Shown here piece by piece: positions 29,172 to 42,823 of a stretch of DNA of 64,000 nt. Both the position numbers and the translations under genes were made by a program. Source of the stretch: Mycolicibacillus parakoreensis. GTDB taxonomy: Bacteria; Actinomycetota; Actinomycetes; Mycobacteriales; Mycobacteriaceae. The stretch lies in assembly GCF_022370835.2 (NCBI RefSeq), contig NZ_CP092365.1:2666001-2730000 (forward strand), given 5' to 3'. Under the pieces are notes generated by a model that saw nothing but the letters and a program-made list of their open reading frames with translations, made no database searches and had not been told where the DNA came from. Each line of letters opens with the position of its first letter. Within the stretch, counting starts at the first letter, position 1.

Positions 29172-29558
29172 ATGGCGGAGCGCAACGTACTCGGTGGGCC
29201 GCTGCAGCCGTGCGGCACCGACCCGGTCACCGGGTTCTACCGTGACGGCTGCTGCTCGAGCGGGCCCGAGGATGTGGGCCTGCACACGATCTGCGCGGTG
29301 GTCACCGGTGAGTTCCTGGCTCATCAACGGTCGATCGGCAACGACTTGTCCACCCCGATGCCCGCCTACCGGTTTCCCGGGCTCACCCCGGGCGACCGCT
29401 GGTGTGTCACCGCGGTGAACTGGCTGCGCGCCCACCAGGACGGCTACGCCGCACCGGTGGTGTTGGCGGCCACCCATGAGCGCACCCTCGACGTGGTGCC
29501 GCTGCAGGTGCTCGGCGAATACGCCGTCGACGTGCCCGACGACCCCGGCGACCTGTGA
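29172..29558 (+). CDS. DUF2237-family protein
   Basis: The 128-residue protein matches the DUF2237 pattern throughout: NVLGGPLQPCGTDPVTGFYRDG, then CCSSGPEDVGLHT, GNDLSTPMP, PGDRWCVTAVNWL and ATHERTLDVV. The conserved Cys residues and Asp/His suggest a metal- or thiol-dependent function, but the family is uncharacterised. It is divergent from tenA with about 100 bases between and converges with pfkA. I recall no counterpart at the M. tuberculosis locus. Confidence 0.85.
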   Translation: MAERNVLGGPLQPCGTDPVTGFYRDGCCSSGPEDVGLHTICAVVTGEFLAHQRSIGNDLSTPMPAYRFPGLTPGDRWCVTAVNWLRAHQDGYAAPVVLAATHERTLDVVPLQVLGEYAVDVPDDPGDL

Positions 29559-29579
29559 GCCGGCCCCGCCCGATCGCGG

Positions 29580-30611
29580 TCAGCCGAAGAACGCCGCGGC
29601 GTCGTCGTAGCGGCTCTGCGGCACCAGCTTGAGCTGGCTCACCGCGTCGGCCAGCGGCACCCGGCCGATGTCCTGCCCGCGCAGCGAGACCATCATCCCG
29701 TACTCGCCGGCGTGCGCGGCGTCGGCGGCGTTGACCCCGAACCGGGTGGCCAGCACCCGGTCGTAGGCGGTCGGGGTGCCGCCGCGCTGCACGTGTCCGA
29801 GGACGGTCACCCGCACCTCTTTTTTGACCCGCTGTTCGATCTCCACGCCGAGCTGGGCCGCCACCCCGGTGAAGCGTTCATGGCCGAATTCGTCGGTACC
29901 GCCGGCGCGTAGCTCCATCGACCCGGCCGCCGGTTTGGCGCCCTCGGCGACCACGCAGATGAAATGCGAGGAACCGTGCTGGAACCGTTTTTTCACCAAC
30001 CGGCAGACCTCTTCGACGTCGAACGGCTGCTCGGGGATGAGCGTGGCGTGCGCCCCGGACGCGAGACCGGCGTTCAGCGCGATCCAGCCGGCGTGCCGAC
30101 CCATCACCTCCACCAGCATCACCCGCTGATGGGACTCGGCCGTGGAGTGCAGCCGGTCGATGGCTTCGGTGGCCACCGTCAGCGCCGTGTCGTGCCCGAA
30201 TGTCACGTCGGTGCAGTCGATGTCGTTGTCGATGGTCTTGGGCACCCCGACGACCGGGACGTTCTCCTCGGAGAGCCAGTGCGCGGCGGTGAGCGTGCCC
30301 TCTCCCCCGATCGGGATCAGCACGTCGATGCCGTTGTCGTCCAGGGTCTGTTTGACCTGGTCGAGCCCGGCCCGCAGTTTGTCCGGGTGGGTGCGGGCGG
30401 TGCCGAGCACCGTGCCGCCCTTGGCCAGCAGCCGGTCGTTGCGGTCGTCGTTGGCCAACTGGATCCGTCGGTTCTCCAGCAGCCCACGCCACCCGTCCTG
30501 GAAACCCACCACCGTCGAGTTGTAGCGGGCGTCGCAGGTGCGCACGATCGCTCGGATCACGGCGTTGAGACCGGGACAGTCCCCGCCCCCGGTGAGGATT
30601 CCGATTCGCAT
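29580..30611 (-). CDS. pfkA: 6-Phosphofructokinase
   Basis: The 343-residue enzyme phosphorylates fructose 6-phosphate in glycolysis. [17 protein letters not shown] binds the phosphoryl donor, PKTIDNDID holds the catalytic Asp and [10 protein letters not shown] contacts the substrate. The donor-site residues GGEGT and PKTID (Lys rather than Gly) are the actinobacterial group III combination, which is ATP-dependent in Streptomyces despite resembling PPi-PFKs at one site. Start ATG 30611 gives the same length as M. tuberculosis PfkA. It follows gatA after 117 bases and may be cotranscribed with gatCA. Confidence 0.96.
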   Translation of the reverse strand: MRIGILTGGGDCPGLNAVIRAIVRTCDARYNSTVVGFQDGWRGLLENRRIQLANDDRNDRLLAKGGTVLGTARTHPDKLRAGLDQVKQTLDDNGIDVLIPIGGEGTLTAAHWLSEENVPVVGVPKTIDNDIDCTDVTFGHDTALTVATEAIDRLHSTAESHQRVMLVEVMGRHAGWIALNAGLASGAHATLIPEQPFDVEEVCRLVKKRFQHGSSHFICVVAEGAKPAAGSMELRAGGTDEFGHERFTGVAAQLGVEIEQRVKKEVRVTVLGHVQRGGTPTAYDRVLATRFGVNAADAAHAGEYGMMVSLRGQDIGRVPLADAVSQLKLVPQSRYDDAAAFFG

Positions 30612-30728
30612 GACCCCCATCATGCCGGGTCGGGTCCCACGCCCGTGAGCCGACCAACGATCGTCGCGCCGCCGGTGTCGGGCCGGTCCACACCGCAACG
30701 CGCCGTGCAGCGCGGTGCGGCGCCGTGC

Positions 30729-32213
30729 TCACAGGGCGGTCGGCAGCCTGCCTCGGGCGGTCTCGTAGGCGGCACCCACCCGGTAGAGCCGGTCGTCGGC
30801 CAGCGCCGGGGCCATGATCTGCAGACCCACCGGCAGGTTGTCCTCCTCGGCGAGCCCCGAGGGCACCGACATCGCACAGTGCCCGGCCAGGTTCATCGGC
30901 AGCGTGCACAGGTCGAACAGGTACATCGCCAACGGATCGTCGACCTTCTCCCCCAGCCGGAACGCGGTGCTCGGCGTGGTCGGCGAGACCAGCACGTCGA
31001 CACTGCGGTAGGCGGCGTCGAGGTCCCGGGCGATCAGGGTGCGGATCTTCTGCGCCTGGTTGTAGTAGGCGTCGTAGTAGCCGGCCGACAGCGCATAGGT
31101 GCCGATCATGATGCGGCGTTTGACTTCCGGTCCGAATCCGGCCGCCCGGGTCAGCGCCATCACCTCCTCGGCGCTGTGGCTGCCGTCGTCACCGACGCGC
31201 AGCCCGAACCGCATCGCGTCGAAGCGGGCCAGGTTGCTCGAGACCTCCGAGGGCAGGATCAGGTAGTAGGCGGCCAGCGCGTGCTCGAAGCTGGGGCAGT
31301 CCACCTCCGACACCTGCGCGCCGAGTTCGGTGAGCTGGTTCACCGCGGCGTCGAACGATCCCAGCACGCCGGGCTGGTAGCCCTCGCCGCCGTGCAGTTG
31401 GCGCACCACCCCGACGCGCAGCCCGGTGAGGTCGCCGGAGGCGCCGGCGCGGGCGGCGGCCACCACGTCGGGGCGCGCGCGGTTCACCGAGGTGGAGTCG
31501 CGGTGGTCGTGGCCGGCGATCACCGCGTGCAGCAGCGCCGCGTCCAGGACGCTGCGCGCGCACGGCCCGCCCTGGTCCAGCGACGACGCACAGGCCACCA
31601 GCCCGTAGCGACTCACCGTGCCGTAGGTGGGTTTGACGCCGACGGTGGCGGTCAGGGCGGCCGGCTGACGGATCGAGCCGCCGGTGTCGGTGCCGATCGC
31701 CAGGGGCGCCTGGAACGCGGCCAGCGCCGCCGCGCTGCCGCCCCCGGAGCCGCCGGGCACCCGTTCGGTGTCCCACGGGTTGCGGGTGGGGTGGTAGGCG
31801 GAGTTCTCCGTCGACGAGCCCATCGCGAACTCGTCCATGTTCGTCTTGCCCAGGATCGGGATGCCGGCGGCCCGCAGCAGCATCGTCACCGTGGCGTCGT
31901 ACGGCGGGCGCCAGCCCTCCAGGATCTTCGACCCACAGGTGGTGGGCATGTCGGTGGTGGTGAACACGTCCTTGAGCGCCAGCGGCACCCCGGCCAGCGG
32001 GGAGGCCGGCTGCTCCCCGGCGGCGAACGCCGCGTCGACCGCGGCGGCCGCGGCCAACGCCTCGTCGGCGGCGACGTGCAGAAACGCCCCGTAGTCGCCG
32101 TCGGTGGCGGCGATCCGGTCCAGGCAGGCCCGGGTCAACTCCACCGACGACAGCTCGCCGGCGGCGATCCGGGCGGCCAGCTCGGCCGCGTCGGCACCGA
32201 GGAGTTCGTTCAC
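30729..32213 (-). CDS. gatA: Asp/Glu-tRNA amidotransferase subunit A
   Basis: The 494-residue amidase-signature subunit releases ammonia from glutamine for GatB. The catalytic Ser-cisSer-Lys region shows LALKDVF for the lysine, [14 protein letters not shown] and [15 protein letters not shown] for the serines. GTG 32213 overlaps the gatC stop as GTGA and yields [13 protein letters not shown], as in the family. The order gatC-gatA-pfkA is as in M. tuberculosis. Confidence 0.97.
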   Translation of the reverse strand: MNELLGADAAELAARIAAGELSSVELTRACLDRIAATDGDYGAFLHVAADEALAAAAAVDAAFAAGEQPASPLAGVPLALKDVFTTTDMPTTCGSKILEGWRPPYDATVTMLLRAAGIPILGKTNMDEFAMGSSTENSAYHPTRNPWDTERVPGGSGGGSAAALAAFQAPLAIGTDTGGSIRQPAALTATVGVKPTYGTVSRYGLVACASSLDQGGPCARSVLDAALLHAVIAGHDHRDSTSVNRARPDVVAAARAGASGDLTGLRVGVVRQLHGGEGYQPGVLGSFDAAVNQLTELGAQVSEVDCPSFEHALAAYYLILPSEVSSNLARFDAMRFGLRVGDDGSHSAEEVMALTRAAGFGPEVKRRIMIGTYALSAGYYDAYYNQAQKIRTLIARDLDAAYRSVDVLVSPTTPSTAFRLGEKVDDPLAMYLFDLCTLPMNLAGHCAMSVPSGLAEEDNLPVGLQIMAPALADDRLYRVGAAYETARGRLPTAL

Positions 32214-32509
32214 CGGTCGTCTCCGAGGATCTGGGGCACCACGAACCGGCCGTCGCGCGCCTGCGGCGCCGCGTGCAGCGCCTGCCGTTGGCCCAACCCC
32301 ATCCGGATCGTGTCGGGGCGCATCACGTTGACCTCCGGCAGCGGGTTGCCGGTGGGCGCCACACCGGTGACGTCGACGGACTGAATCGTGCTGACATGGG
32401 TGAGGATGGCGTCCAGCTGGGCCGCGTAGCCGTCCAGCTCGGCGTCGCTGAGCGCCAGCCGGGCCAGCTTGGCCAGGTGGGCCACCTCGTCTCGGGAGAT
32501 CTGGGACAC
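32210..32509 (-). CDS. gatC: Asp/Glu-tRNA amidotransferase subunit C
   Basis: The 99-residue subunit stabilises GatA-Gat[20 protein letters not shown] opens it and [12 protein letters not shown] closes it. GTG 32509 gives the same length as M. tuberculosis GatC; an in-frame TTG nine bases upstream is possible. A TAGGCT -10 lies eight bases before the GTG. It is coupled to gatA by a four-base overlap. Confidence 0.95.
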   Translation of the reverse strand: MSQISRDEVAHLAKLARLALSDAELDGYAAQLDAILTHVSTIQSVDVTGVAPTGNPLPEVNVMRPDTIRMGLGQRQALHAAPQARDGRFVVPQILGDDR

Positions 32510-32569
32510 GGCGTCCAAGCCTACTCATCCACCGATGTCGGCCCGCACGGCGTGTGGAACAGTTGACCC

Positions 32570-33229
32570 GTGCGGTCCTATCTGATGCGCGTCCAGCTGC
32601 CGGACCGCCCCGGGTCGCTGGGGTCGCTGGCGGTGGCGTTGGGTTCGGTGGGCGCAGACATCCTGTCGTTGGACGTGGTCGATCGCGGCCCCGGCTACGC
32701 GGTCGACGACCTGGTGGTGGAGCTGGCCGCCGGGGGGATGCCCGACGCGTTGATCAGCGCCGCCGAACAGCTGGCCGGGGTGCGGGTGGACAGTGTGCGG
32801 CCCTACACCGATGTGCTCGACGCCCATCGCGAACTCGAACTGGTCGACCACATCGCCGCGGCCGGTGACCGCGGCGCCAAGCTGCAACTGCTGGTCGACG
32901 AGGCGCCGCGGGTGCTGCGCGCCGGATGGTGCGCGGTGGTGCGCCTCACCGAGCAGGGGCCGCGGCGGCTGGCCGGCAGCCCCGGAGCGCCCGAGACCGA
33001 GGTCAGCGCGCTGCCGTGGCTGCCGTTGGCGCGGGCCACCGCGCTCGACGGCACCGCCGGATGGGTGCCGCCGGTCTGGCAGGAGCTCGACACCGCCCTG
33101 GCCGCGGCGCCGCTGGGCCGCCCGGAGGTCGCGGTGGTGCTGGGCCGCGCCGGCGGCCCGGCGTTCCGGGCCTCCGAGGTGGCCCGGCTGGGCTATCTGG
33201 CCGGCATCGTCGCCACTCTGCTGGGGTGA
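32570..33229 (+). CDS. ACT-domain protein
   Basis: The 219-residue protein begins with an ACT ligand-binding domain ([33 protein letters not shown]) and continues with a GAF-like or uncharacterised region. It matches Rv3013, of unknown function. An ACT domain suggests amino-acid binding, fitting a neighbourhood rich in amino-acid genes, but no output domain is recognisable. GTG 32570 has a degenerate -10 (AACAGT) six bases upstream. It is divergent from gatC. Confidence 0.8.
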   Translation: MRSYLMRVQLPDRPGSLGSLAVALGSVGADILSLDVVDRGPGYAVDDLVVELAAGGMPDALISAAEQLAGVRVDSVRPYTDVLDAHRELELVDHIAAAGDRGAKLQLLVDEAPRVLRAGWCAVVRLTEQGPRRLAGSPGAPETEVSALPWLPLARATALDGTAGWVPPVWQELDTALAAAPLGRPEVAVVLGRAGGPAFRASEVARLGYLAGIVATLLG

Positions 33230-33251
33230 GCGCCGGCAGCGGCCGCGCCGC

Positions 33252-34409
33252 TCAGCGCAGGGTGACCGTCGGCGGGCTGGTCGACAGGTCGGCGGTGCCG
33301 CTGATGTAGGTGGAGACGGTGCCGTTGACGTCGCTGCCGTCCCGTTTCTTCGCGCTCAGCGGCCAGTCGACGTCGCCGCTGAACCGCAGCGTCAGGTCGT
33401 ACTCGCTGAACAGGTCGGTCGTGATCGGGGCGAGGTCGGGCACCCCCCAGTTGACGGTGTCCTCGGCGGCCTCGCTGCGGCTGAGGCGCTGCGGGCAGCC
33501 GGTGGGCGCCAGCTTGCGGGTCGTGGTGCACTTCGCCAACGCGGCCTTGATGCCGTCCTTGACCGCGCGGTTGCCCTGCTCGCTCACGTCGAAGTTGATG
33601 TTGAGTTTGTAAAACGAGCTGTAGCTCAATCCGTTGAGCAGCAACGGGTCGGAGCTGACCGTGAGGTTGGGGTTGCTGCTCCCGATGTCCAGCCAGCCGG
33701 GGAACACGTAGAACGTGGCGTCACCGATGTCCTTGCCGAACAGGGTGAGCGTCTTCTGGGCGTCGTTGTTGGTGCTGGTCGACGGCTCGAGCTTGATCGC
33801 CGCCTGGTCGAGTTTCCATTCCTTGTCCGATTTTTTCAGGCTGATCGTCTCGTCGGAGACCTTGTCGCCGAATTTCGCCGAGACGTGCACGCGGCCCATC
33901 CCGACGAAGTCCTTGGCGTCGTCGTTGAGGATCGTGATGTCGGTGATCGGCATCTTCGCGATCTGTTTGTCCAGGATCTCGTCGGTGAGGAACTCCGTGG
34001 ACCCGGGCTGGTCGGCGCCGTAGGACAGCGCCTTCTCGGCGTCACCGGCGGCCAGCGCCTCGAGGTAGCCGGTCATCGTCTCGCCGCCGGTGGCGCTTTT
34101 GGCGCCGCCGGAGAGCGCCATCACCAGCACGATCGCCAGCACCACCAGCAGCACCACCCCGCCGATGACGAGCCCGATGATCAGGGGTTTGCGGCTGCGC
34201 TGCGGCGGCGCGCCGTAGGGCGTGCCCGCCGGCATCCCGGCCGCACCCGGCCACGGCGCCCCCGGGGGGACCGGTGCGCCCGGGGGGACCGGGGGGGCCG
34301 GGGGGTACGCCATCTGGGTCTGCTCCCAGTGCGCGGCCTCGGGCTGCGGGGACGGGTGCGGGTGTCCCATCGGGTTGGGCACCTGGTAGCCGTCCGGCCC
34401 GATCGTCAT
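33252..34409 (-). CDS. Pro-rich single-pass membrane protein, function unknown
   Basis: The 385-residue protein has a Pro/Ala-rich cytoplasmic N terminus (PPGAPVPPGAPWPGAAG), one transmembrane helix (about residues 76-98, PLIIGLVIGGVVLLVVLAIVLVM) and a 285-residue exported domain. The first part of that domain (YLEALAAGDAEKALSYGAD) looks like the NTF2/DUF4878-type domains of mycobacterial secreted proteins. Two Cys (CTTT, CPQR) near residue 290-300 could form a disulphide. GGGGAG lies five bases before ATG 34409. I cannot assign a function; it resembles the MmpS-like protein at 13.9 kb only in architecture. Confidence 0.75.
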   Translation of the reverse strand: MTIGPDGYQVPNPMGHPHPSPQPEAAHWEQTQMAYPPAPPVPPGAPVPPGAPWPGAAGMPAGTPYGAPPQRSRKPLIIGLVIGGVVLLVVLAIVLVMALSGGAKSATGGETMTGYLEALAAGDAEKALSYGADQPGSTEFLTDEILDKQIAKMPITDITILNDDAKDFVGMGRVHVSAKFGDKVSDETISLKKSDKEWKLDQAAIKLEPSTSTNNDAQKTLTLFGKDIGDATFYVFPGWLDIGSSNPNLTVSSDPLLLNGLSYSSFYKLNINFDVSEQGNRAVKDGIKAALAKCTTTRKLAPTGCPQRLSRSEAAEDTVNWGVPDLAPITTDLFSEYDLTLRFSGDVDWPLSAKKRDGSDVNGTVSTYISGTADLSTSPPTVTLR

Positions 34410-34558
34410 TGCGGCTCCCCTTGCTGTGCGGGGTGCCGGTGTCGCATCCCCTCGGTTCGGTCCCTGGTCCCTGGTCTCGGGCCCCGGGTGTGCTGCGCAT
34501 AGCGCCGGCTCAGTTTAACCGGACCCCGGTGCGGCCGAGCACGCGATTTCGGCGGCGG

Positions 34559-37661
<3,103 letters not shown>

Positions 37662-37665
<4 letters not shown>

Positions 37666-38735
37666 GCCGTGTCGGCGATGGTGGCCGAGGCGATCACCTC
37701 GTCGCCGTCGGGGTCGGGCCGGTAGCAGACCAGCGTCTGCCCGCGGGCCACCCCGCGCAGCGGGCGCTCCAGGTGCACCGCCAGGCGTTGCCCCACCGGT
37801 TCGGCGACCGCCGGCGCGGTCTCGCCGTGGGCGCGCACCTGCACCTCGCAACGCACCGGGGCGGTGAACCTCACGCCGCGGGTGTAGACCGGTGTCTGCC
37901 CGATCAGCTCGCGGACGTCGAGGTCGTCGACCGAGCCGACGGTGACCGTGCCGGTGGCGGCGTCGATGGCGGTCACGTAGCGCGGTTTGCCGTCGGCGCC
38001 GGGCCCGGCGATGCCCAGTCCCTTGCGCTGACCGATGGTGAACCCGTGCACGCCGTCGTGGCCGGCCAGCACGGTGCCGTCGGCGTCGACGACGTCCCCG
38101 CGGCGCACCCCGATGCTGGCGCCGAGAAACGCCTGGGTGTCGCCGGTCGGGATGAAGCAGATGTCGTGGCTGTCCGGCTTCTCGGCCACCGCCAGGCCGC
38201 GGCGCTCGGCCTCGGCGCGGATCGCCGGCTTCGCGGTGTCGCCGACCGGGAACGCGGCGTGCCGCAGCTGCTCGGCGGTGAGCACCCCGAGCACGTAGGA
38301 CTGGTCCTTGTCGGCGTCGACGGCGCGCCGCAGCCGCCCCTCGGCGAGCCGGGCGTAGTGGCCGGTGGCGACCGCGTCGAACCCGAGCGCCAGGGCACGC
38401 ACCGCCAACGCCGAGAACTTGATCTTCTCGTTGCAGCGCACACACGGGTTGGGGGTCTCACCCCGGGCGTAGGAGTCGATGAAGTCGTCGATGACGTCGG
38501 CTTTGAACCGTTCGGCGAAGTCCCAGACGTAAAACGGGATGCCCAGCACGTCGGCGACCCGGCGGGCGTCGTCGGCGTCCTCCTTCGAACAACAGCCCCG
38601 CGCCCCGCTGCGCAGCGCGCCCGGGGCGGCGGAGAGCGCCAGGTGCACCCCGACGACGTCGTGACCGGCGTCGACCATGCGCGCGGCGGCCACCGAAGAA
38701 TCCACGCCGCCGCTCATCGCGGCGAGCACCTTCAT
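37662..38735 (-). CDS. mnmA: tRNA-specific 2-thiouridylase MnmA
   Basis: The 357-residue enzyme thiolates U34 of tRNA-Lys, -Glu and -Gln. It has the PP-loop [10 protein letters not shown] at residues 8-17, first catalytic Cys in TPNPCVRCN and second in DICFIPTGD, with a C-terminal beta barrel. It receives sulphur from a cysteine desulfurase, and one is encoded immediately upstream with an ATGA overlap. Start ATG 38735. Target tRNA genes with U34 are not in the window (both local tRNAs have C34). Confidence 0.97.
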
Positions 38736-39910
38736 CGGCCCGGCCCCGCACTGGCCAGCGCCGCCTGCCGGGCGCGGGCCACCACCGTGGGCAGCACCGC
38801 CAGCGCGGCGTCGACGTCGGCGTCGGCACTGGTGTGGCCCAGCGACAGCCGCAGTGAACCGCGCGCCCCGGCCGGGTCGGTGCCCATCGCGGTGAGCACG
38901 TGGGAGGCCCGGGGCACCCCGGCGGTGCACGCCGAACCGGTGGAACATTCGATCCCGTTGGCGTCCAACAACATCAATAGAGAATCTCCTTCACAGCCAC
39001 GGAACGTGAAATGAGCGTTGCCGGGCAGGCGGCGATCCCGCGCCCCGTTGAGCACGGTGTCCTCGATGCTGCCGAGCACCCCGTCGATGAGCCGGTCGCG
39101 CAGTGTTGTCAGCCGCGCTCCGGTGACCTCCGCGGCGTCCACCGCGATGCCGGCCGCGGTGGCCATCCCGACCGCGCCGGCCACATTCGGTGTGCCCGAA
39201 CGGATGTCACGTTCCTGTCCGCCGCCGTGCACCAGCGGCGCACAGCAGACGTCCCGACGCAGCAGCAACGCCCCCACCCCGGGGGGGCCGCCGAACTTGT
39301 GCGCGGTCACGCTCATCGCCGCCAGCGCGGTGTCGTCGAAGGCGACCGGCAGCTGGCCGACGGCCTGCACCGCGTCGCTGTGCATCGGCACACCGAACTC
39401 GGCGGCGACCTCGGCCATCGCGGCGACCGCCAGCACCGTGCCGACCTCGTTGTTGGCCCACATCACCGAGACCAGCGCGACATCGTCGCTGCCGGCCAAC
39501 TCGGCGCGCAGCGCCGCCGGGCTCACCGAGCCGTCGGCCTCGGTGGGCAGCCAGCTCACCTGCGCGCCCTGGTGCTCGACCAGCCAGGTGACCGCGTCGA
39601 GCACGGCGTGATGCTCCACCGCGGTGGTCACGATGCGCCGCCGGCGCGGATCGGCGGCTCGGCGCGCCCAGTACAGGCCCTTGATCGCCAGGTTGTCGCT
39701 CTCGGTGCCGCCGGCGGTGAACAGCACCTCCGAGGGCCGCGCCGACAGCGCGGCCGCCAGGCTCTCCCGCGACTCCTCCATCACCCGGCGCGCGGCACGG
39801 CCGGTGGTGTGCAGCGACGACGCGTTGCCGACCGTGCCGAGCGCGGCCGTCATCGCCTCGATGGCCGCCGGATACATCGGCGTGGTGGCGGCGTGGTCCA
39901 GATACACCAT
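38732..39910 (-). CDS. iscS: Cysteine desulfurase
   Basis: The 392-residue PLP enzyme removes sulphur from cysteine for thio-tRNA and Fe-S assembly. PLP lysine K205 lies in [14 protein letters not shown], and the persulfide Cys is C328 in GSACTAG. It corresponds to Rv3025c, IscS. It begins with ATG 39910 and its TGA overlaps the mnmA ATG, fitting a dedicated sulphur donor role. A TATTCT -10 lies nine bases upstream, so the four-gene operon starts here. Confidence 0.95.
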   Translation of the reverse strand: MVYLDHAATTPMYPAAIEAMTAALGTVGNASSLHTTGRAARRVMEESRESLAAALSARPSEVLFTAGGTESDNLAIKGLYWARRAADPRRRRIVTTAVEHHAVLDAVTWLVEHQGAQVSWLPTEADGSVSPAALRAELAGSDDVALVSVMWANNEVGTVLAVAAMAEVAAEFGVPMHSDAVQAVGQLPVAFDDTALAAMSVTAHKFGGPPGVGALLLRRDVCCAPLVHGGGQERDIRSGTPNVAGAVGMATAAGIAVDAAEVTGARLTTLRDRLIDGVLGSIEDTVLNGARDRRLPGNAHFTFRGCEGDSLLMLLDANGIECSTGSACTAGVPRASHVLTAMGTDPAGARGSLRLSLGHTSADADVDAALAVLPTVVARARQAALASAGPGR

Positions 39911-39919
39911 GACCCGCCC

Positions 39920-39925
39920 AGAATA
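39920..39925 (-). promoter_or_regulatory. -10 element of iscS-mnmA-metE-like-ligA operon
   Basis: TATTCT on the minus strand, nine bases before ATG 39910; predicts a 5' UTR of one or two bases. Confidence 0.4.
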
Positions 39926-39958
39926 CCGACGTCGGCCGACCGGCCCACGGGCAGACAC

Positions 39959-39993
39959 AAAAGCCCCCGACACGCCGGGCGTGCGGGGGCTTC
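39959..39993 (-). terminator. Intrinsic terminator after etfA
   Basis: On the minus strand a hairpin with AAGCCCCCG pairing with CGGGGGCTT, plus inner pairs CACGCC/GGCGTG, is followed by TTTTG. It separates etfBA from the iscS operon. Confidence 0.85.
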
Positions 39994-40013
39994 TGCGTCG
40001 GGCGGGTGGGCGC

Positions 40014-40970
40014 TCAGCCCTTGCGGGCCTTGACCGCCTCGGCCAGTTGCGGGGCGACGTTGAACAGGTCCCCGACGATGCCGTAGTCGGCGATCTCGAA
40101 GATCGGCGCCTCCTCGTCCTTGTTGACCACCACGATGGTCTTGGAGGTCTGCATCCCGGCGCGGTGCTGAATCGCCCCGGAGATCCCCAGCGCGATGTAG
40201 AGCTGCGGCGAGACGGTCTTGCCGGTCTGACCGATCTGGAACTGCCCCGGGTAGTAGCCCGAGTCGACCGCCGCACGCGAGGCGCCGACCGCGGCCCCCA
40301 GCGAGTCGGCCAGCTCCTCGACCACGCTGAACTTGTCGGCGCTGCCGACCCCGCGGCCACCGGCGACCACGGTCGTGGCCTCGGTGAGCTCCGGACGGTC
40401 CCCGGCGACGACCGGTTCCCGCGCGGTGATCTTGGTGGCGTTCTCGGCCTGCTCGGGCACCTCGACGGTGACCTTCTCGCCGGCCCCGTCGGCCGGCTCG
40501 GGGTCGATCGAGCCGGCCCGCACGGTGATCACCGGGGTGTCGCCGTTGGCCTGCGCCTCCACGGTGAACGCACCGCCGAAGATCGAGTGCACCACCTTGG
40601 CGCCCTCCTGGACGTCGACGACGTCGACGAGCAGACCCGACCCGATGCGCGCGGCCAGCCGACCGGCGATCTCCCGGCCGTCGGGGGATGCGGCCAGCAG
40701 CACCGCGGCCGGGCCGGCCGACTCGGTCAGCGACGCCAGCACATCGACGACCGGGGTGACCAGGTAGTTGTCGACGTCCTCGGACTCGGCGACATAGATC
40801 TTGGCGGCGCCGGCCGCCTTGAGCCCGTCCACCAGCGGGTCGGCGGTCCCGGGGGCGCCGACGACGACCGCGGACGGCTCGCCCAGCGTGCGGGCGGCGG
40901 TGATCAGTTCGGAGGTCACCTTTTTCAGGGCGCCCTCGGCGTGCTCCACGAGCACCAATACTTCTGCCAT
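40014..40970 (-). CDS. etfA: Electron transfer flavoprotein alpha subunit
   Basis: The 318-residue subunit holds the FAD that shuttles electrons from acyl-CoA dehydrogenases. The C-terminal FAD domain shows [46 protein letters not shown] and [20 protein letters not shown]. It follows etfB after 32 bases. Transcription is stopped by the hairpin just downstream. It matches FixB, Rv3028c. Confidence 0.97.
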   Translation of the reverse strand: MAEVLVLVEHAEGALKKVTSELITAARTLGEPSAVVVGAPGTADPLVDGLKAAGAAKIYVAESEDVDNYLVTPVVDVLASLTESAGPAAVLLAASPDGREIAGRLAARIGSGLLVDVVDVQEGAKVVHSIFGGAFTVEAQANGDTPVITVRAGSIDPEPADGAGEKVTVEVPEQAENATKITAREPVVAGDRPELTEATTVVAGGRGVGSADKFSVVEELADSLGAAVGASRAAVDSGYYPGQFQIGQTGKTVSPQLYIALGISGAIQHRAGMQTSKTIVVVNKDEEAPIFEIADYGIVGDLFNVAPQLAEAVKARKG

Positions 40971-41002
40971 GTTGTCTCTTCCCTAACTCGGTCCGGAGGT
41001 CT

Positions 41003-41794
41003 CTAGATGAGTTTCTGAGCGACCAGGTACTCGGCGATCTTGGTGCCCCCCTCGCCCTCGTCGGCGATCTTCTCCCCGGCGGTCTTGGGCGGCTTGGGCG
41101 TCGACGCGGTCACCGTGGACCCGGCGTTGGCGACACCGACCTCGTCGGCCTCCACGCCGATCTCGGCGAGGGTGAGCGCGGTGACTTCCTTCTTCTTGGC
41201 GGCCATGATGCCCTTGAAGGACGGGAAGCGCGGCTCGTTGATCTTCTCGTTGACGCTGACCACGGCCGGCAGCGTGGCCTCGAGGTTGAACACGCCCTCG
41301 TCGGTCTCGCGCTCGGCGGTGACGGTGTCGCCGTCGACGGTCAGCTTGCGCACGTGGGTCAGCTGCGGCAGCCCCAGGTACTCGGCGATGATGGCCGGCA
41401 CCGCGCCGCCCACGCCGTCGGTGGACTCGTTGCCGGCGATCACCAGTTCGGTGCCCTCGATGGTGCCCAGCGCCTTGGCCAGCGCCCACGCGGTCTGCAC
41501 CACATCGGAGCCGTGCAGGCCGTCGTCCTTGAGGTGCACCGCCTTGTCCGCCCCCATCGACAGTGCCTTGCGGATCGCCTCGGTGGCCCGTTCGGGACCG
41601 GCGGTGAGCACGGTCACGGTGGACTCCCCGCCCTCTTTCTCCTTGATCAGCAGGGCTTCTTCGACGGCGCGCTCGTTGATCTCGTCGAGCACCGCGTCCG
41701 CGGCGTCGCGGTCGAGGGTGAAGTCACCCTCGGAGAGCTTGCGCTCCGACCATGTGTCTGGGACCTGTTTGATCAGGACCACGATGTTCGTCAT
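41003..41794 (-). CDS. etfB: Electron transfer flavoprotein beta subunit
   Basis: The 263-residue subunit binds AMP and contacts the dehydrogenase partner. MTNIVVLIKQVPDTWSE opens it; the ETF-beta recognition loop with SIKK-like LPAVVSVNEKINEPRFPS is present. It matches FixA, Rv3029c. A 22-bp palindrome lies about 80 bases upstream, probably an operator linked to fatty-acid metabolism. GGAGGA is rather far (about 12 bases) from ATG 41794. Confidence 0.97.
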   Translation of the reverse strand: MTNIVVLIKQVPDTWSERKLSEGDFTLDRDAADAVLDEINERAVEEALLIKEKEGGESTVTVLTAGPERATEAIRKALSMGADKAVHLKDDGLHGSDVVQTAWALAKALGTIEGTELVIAGNESTDGVGGAVPAIIAEYLGLPQLTHVRKLTVDGDTVTAERETDEGVFNLEATLPAVVSVNEKINEPRFPSFKGIMAAKKKEVTALTLAEIGVEADEVGVANAGSTVTASTPKPPKTAGEKIADEGEGGTKIAEYLVAQKLI

Positions 41795-41875
41795 AAGTCT
41801 GGCCTGTCCTCCTCGAACGAGTCCCGCGGCGGCCGGCCACCGGACTTAGCTCAAAATGTGTCACGGAACAAAACT

Positions 41876-41897
41876 GAGGTTACCGATGAGTAACTTC
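41876..41897. promoter_or_regulatory. 22-bp palindromic operator between etfB and methyltransferase gene
   Basis: Arms GAGGTTAC and GTAACTTC (one mismatch in eight) flank CGATGA. The core GTTACnnnnnnGTAAC is fully symmetric and typical of a TetR/FadR-type lipid-metabolism regulator. Regulator identity is unknown. Confidence 0.6.
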
Positions 41898-42013
41898 GGC
41901 TGTTTCGCTCGTCTACCATAACCGGTGGCCCACCGGTGATCACCGGCGTCTCCCCCACAACCGGGCCGACCCATTCGCAACCGGAGTGCTTCACCGATAA
42001 CCTCCCTTGTGCA

Positions 42014-42823
42014 ATGAGCGCATCCGCAGCCGAGGGCCCGCACCTCCACACCGCACCGCAGACCGACCCCGGGTTGGTTCTCACCGGCGAACGCACCATC
42101 CCCGGCCTGGCCGAGGAGAACTACTGGTTCCGCCGCCACGAGGTGGTCTACCACCGGCTGGCCCCGCGCTGTGCGGGACGGCGGGTGCTCGAGGCCGGGT
42201 GCGGCGAGGGCTACGGCGCCGACCTGATCGCCGGGGTCGCCGCGGAGGTCGTCGCCGTCGACTACGACGCCGCGACGGTGGCGCACGTGCGCACCCGCTA
42301 TCCGCGGGTGGGGATCCGCCACGGCAACCTCGCCGCGCTGCCGCTGCCCGACGCCGCGGTCGACGTGGTGGTCAACTTCCAGGTGATCGAGCATCTGTGG
42401 GATCAGCCCGGGTTCATCGCCGAGTGCGCACGGGTGCTGCGCCCCGGCGGGCTGCTGCTGATCTCCACGCCCAACCGGATCACGTTCTCCCCCGGTCGCG
42501 ACACCCCGATCAACCCGTTCCACACCCGCGAACTGCACGCCGCGGAGCTCACCGCGCTGCTCACCGACGGCGGGTTCACGATGGAGTCGATGAACGGGCT
42601 GTTCCACGGCGCCGCACTGCGTGCCCTCGACGCCCGCCACGGCGGGTCGATCATCGACGCCCAGGTCGCGCGGGCGGTGGCCGACGCCCCCTGGCCGGCC
42701 GCGCTGCTCGCCGATGTCACGGCGGTCGGCGTGGACGACTTCGCGATGATCGAGGCGGGCACCGACCCGGCCCACCCCATCGACGAGAGCCTGGACCTGA
42801 TCGCGATCGCGGTGCGCCCGTGA
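42014..42823 (+). CDS. SAM-dependent methyltransferase (MGLP cluster)
   Basis: The 269-residue class I methyltransferase has motif I VLEAGCGEGYGADL, an acidic ribose-binding residue in VVAVDYDA, and VVNFQVIEHLWDQPGF as motif IV. It matches Rv3030, placed in the gene cluster for the 6-O-methylglucose lipopolysaccharide. Sugar O-methylation is the likely role, inferred from cluster context. ATG 42014 is used; an in-frame ATG at 41936 would add 26 unlikely residues. Its stop overlaps the next start (GTGA). Confidence 0.85.
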   Translation: MSASAAEGPHLHTAPQTDPGLVLTGERTIPGLAEENYWFRRHEVVYHRLAPRCAGRRVLEAGCGEGYGADLIAGVAAEVVAVDYDAATVAHVRTRYPRVGIRHGNLAALPLPDAAVDVVVNFQVIEHLWDQPGFIAECARVLRPGGLLLISTPNRITFSPGRDTPINPFHTRELHAAELTALLTDGGFTMESMNGLFHGAALRALDARHGGSIIDAQVARAVADAPWPAALLADVTAVGVDDFAMIEAGTDPAHPIDESLDLIAIAVRP

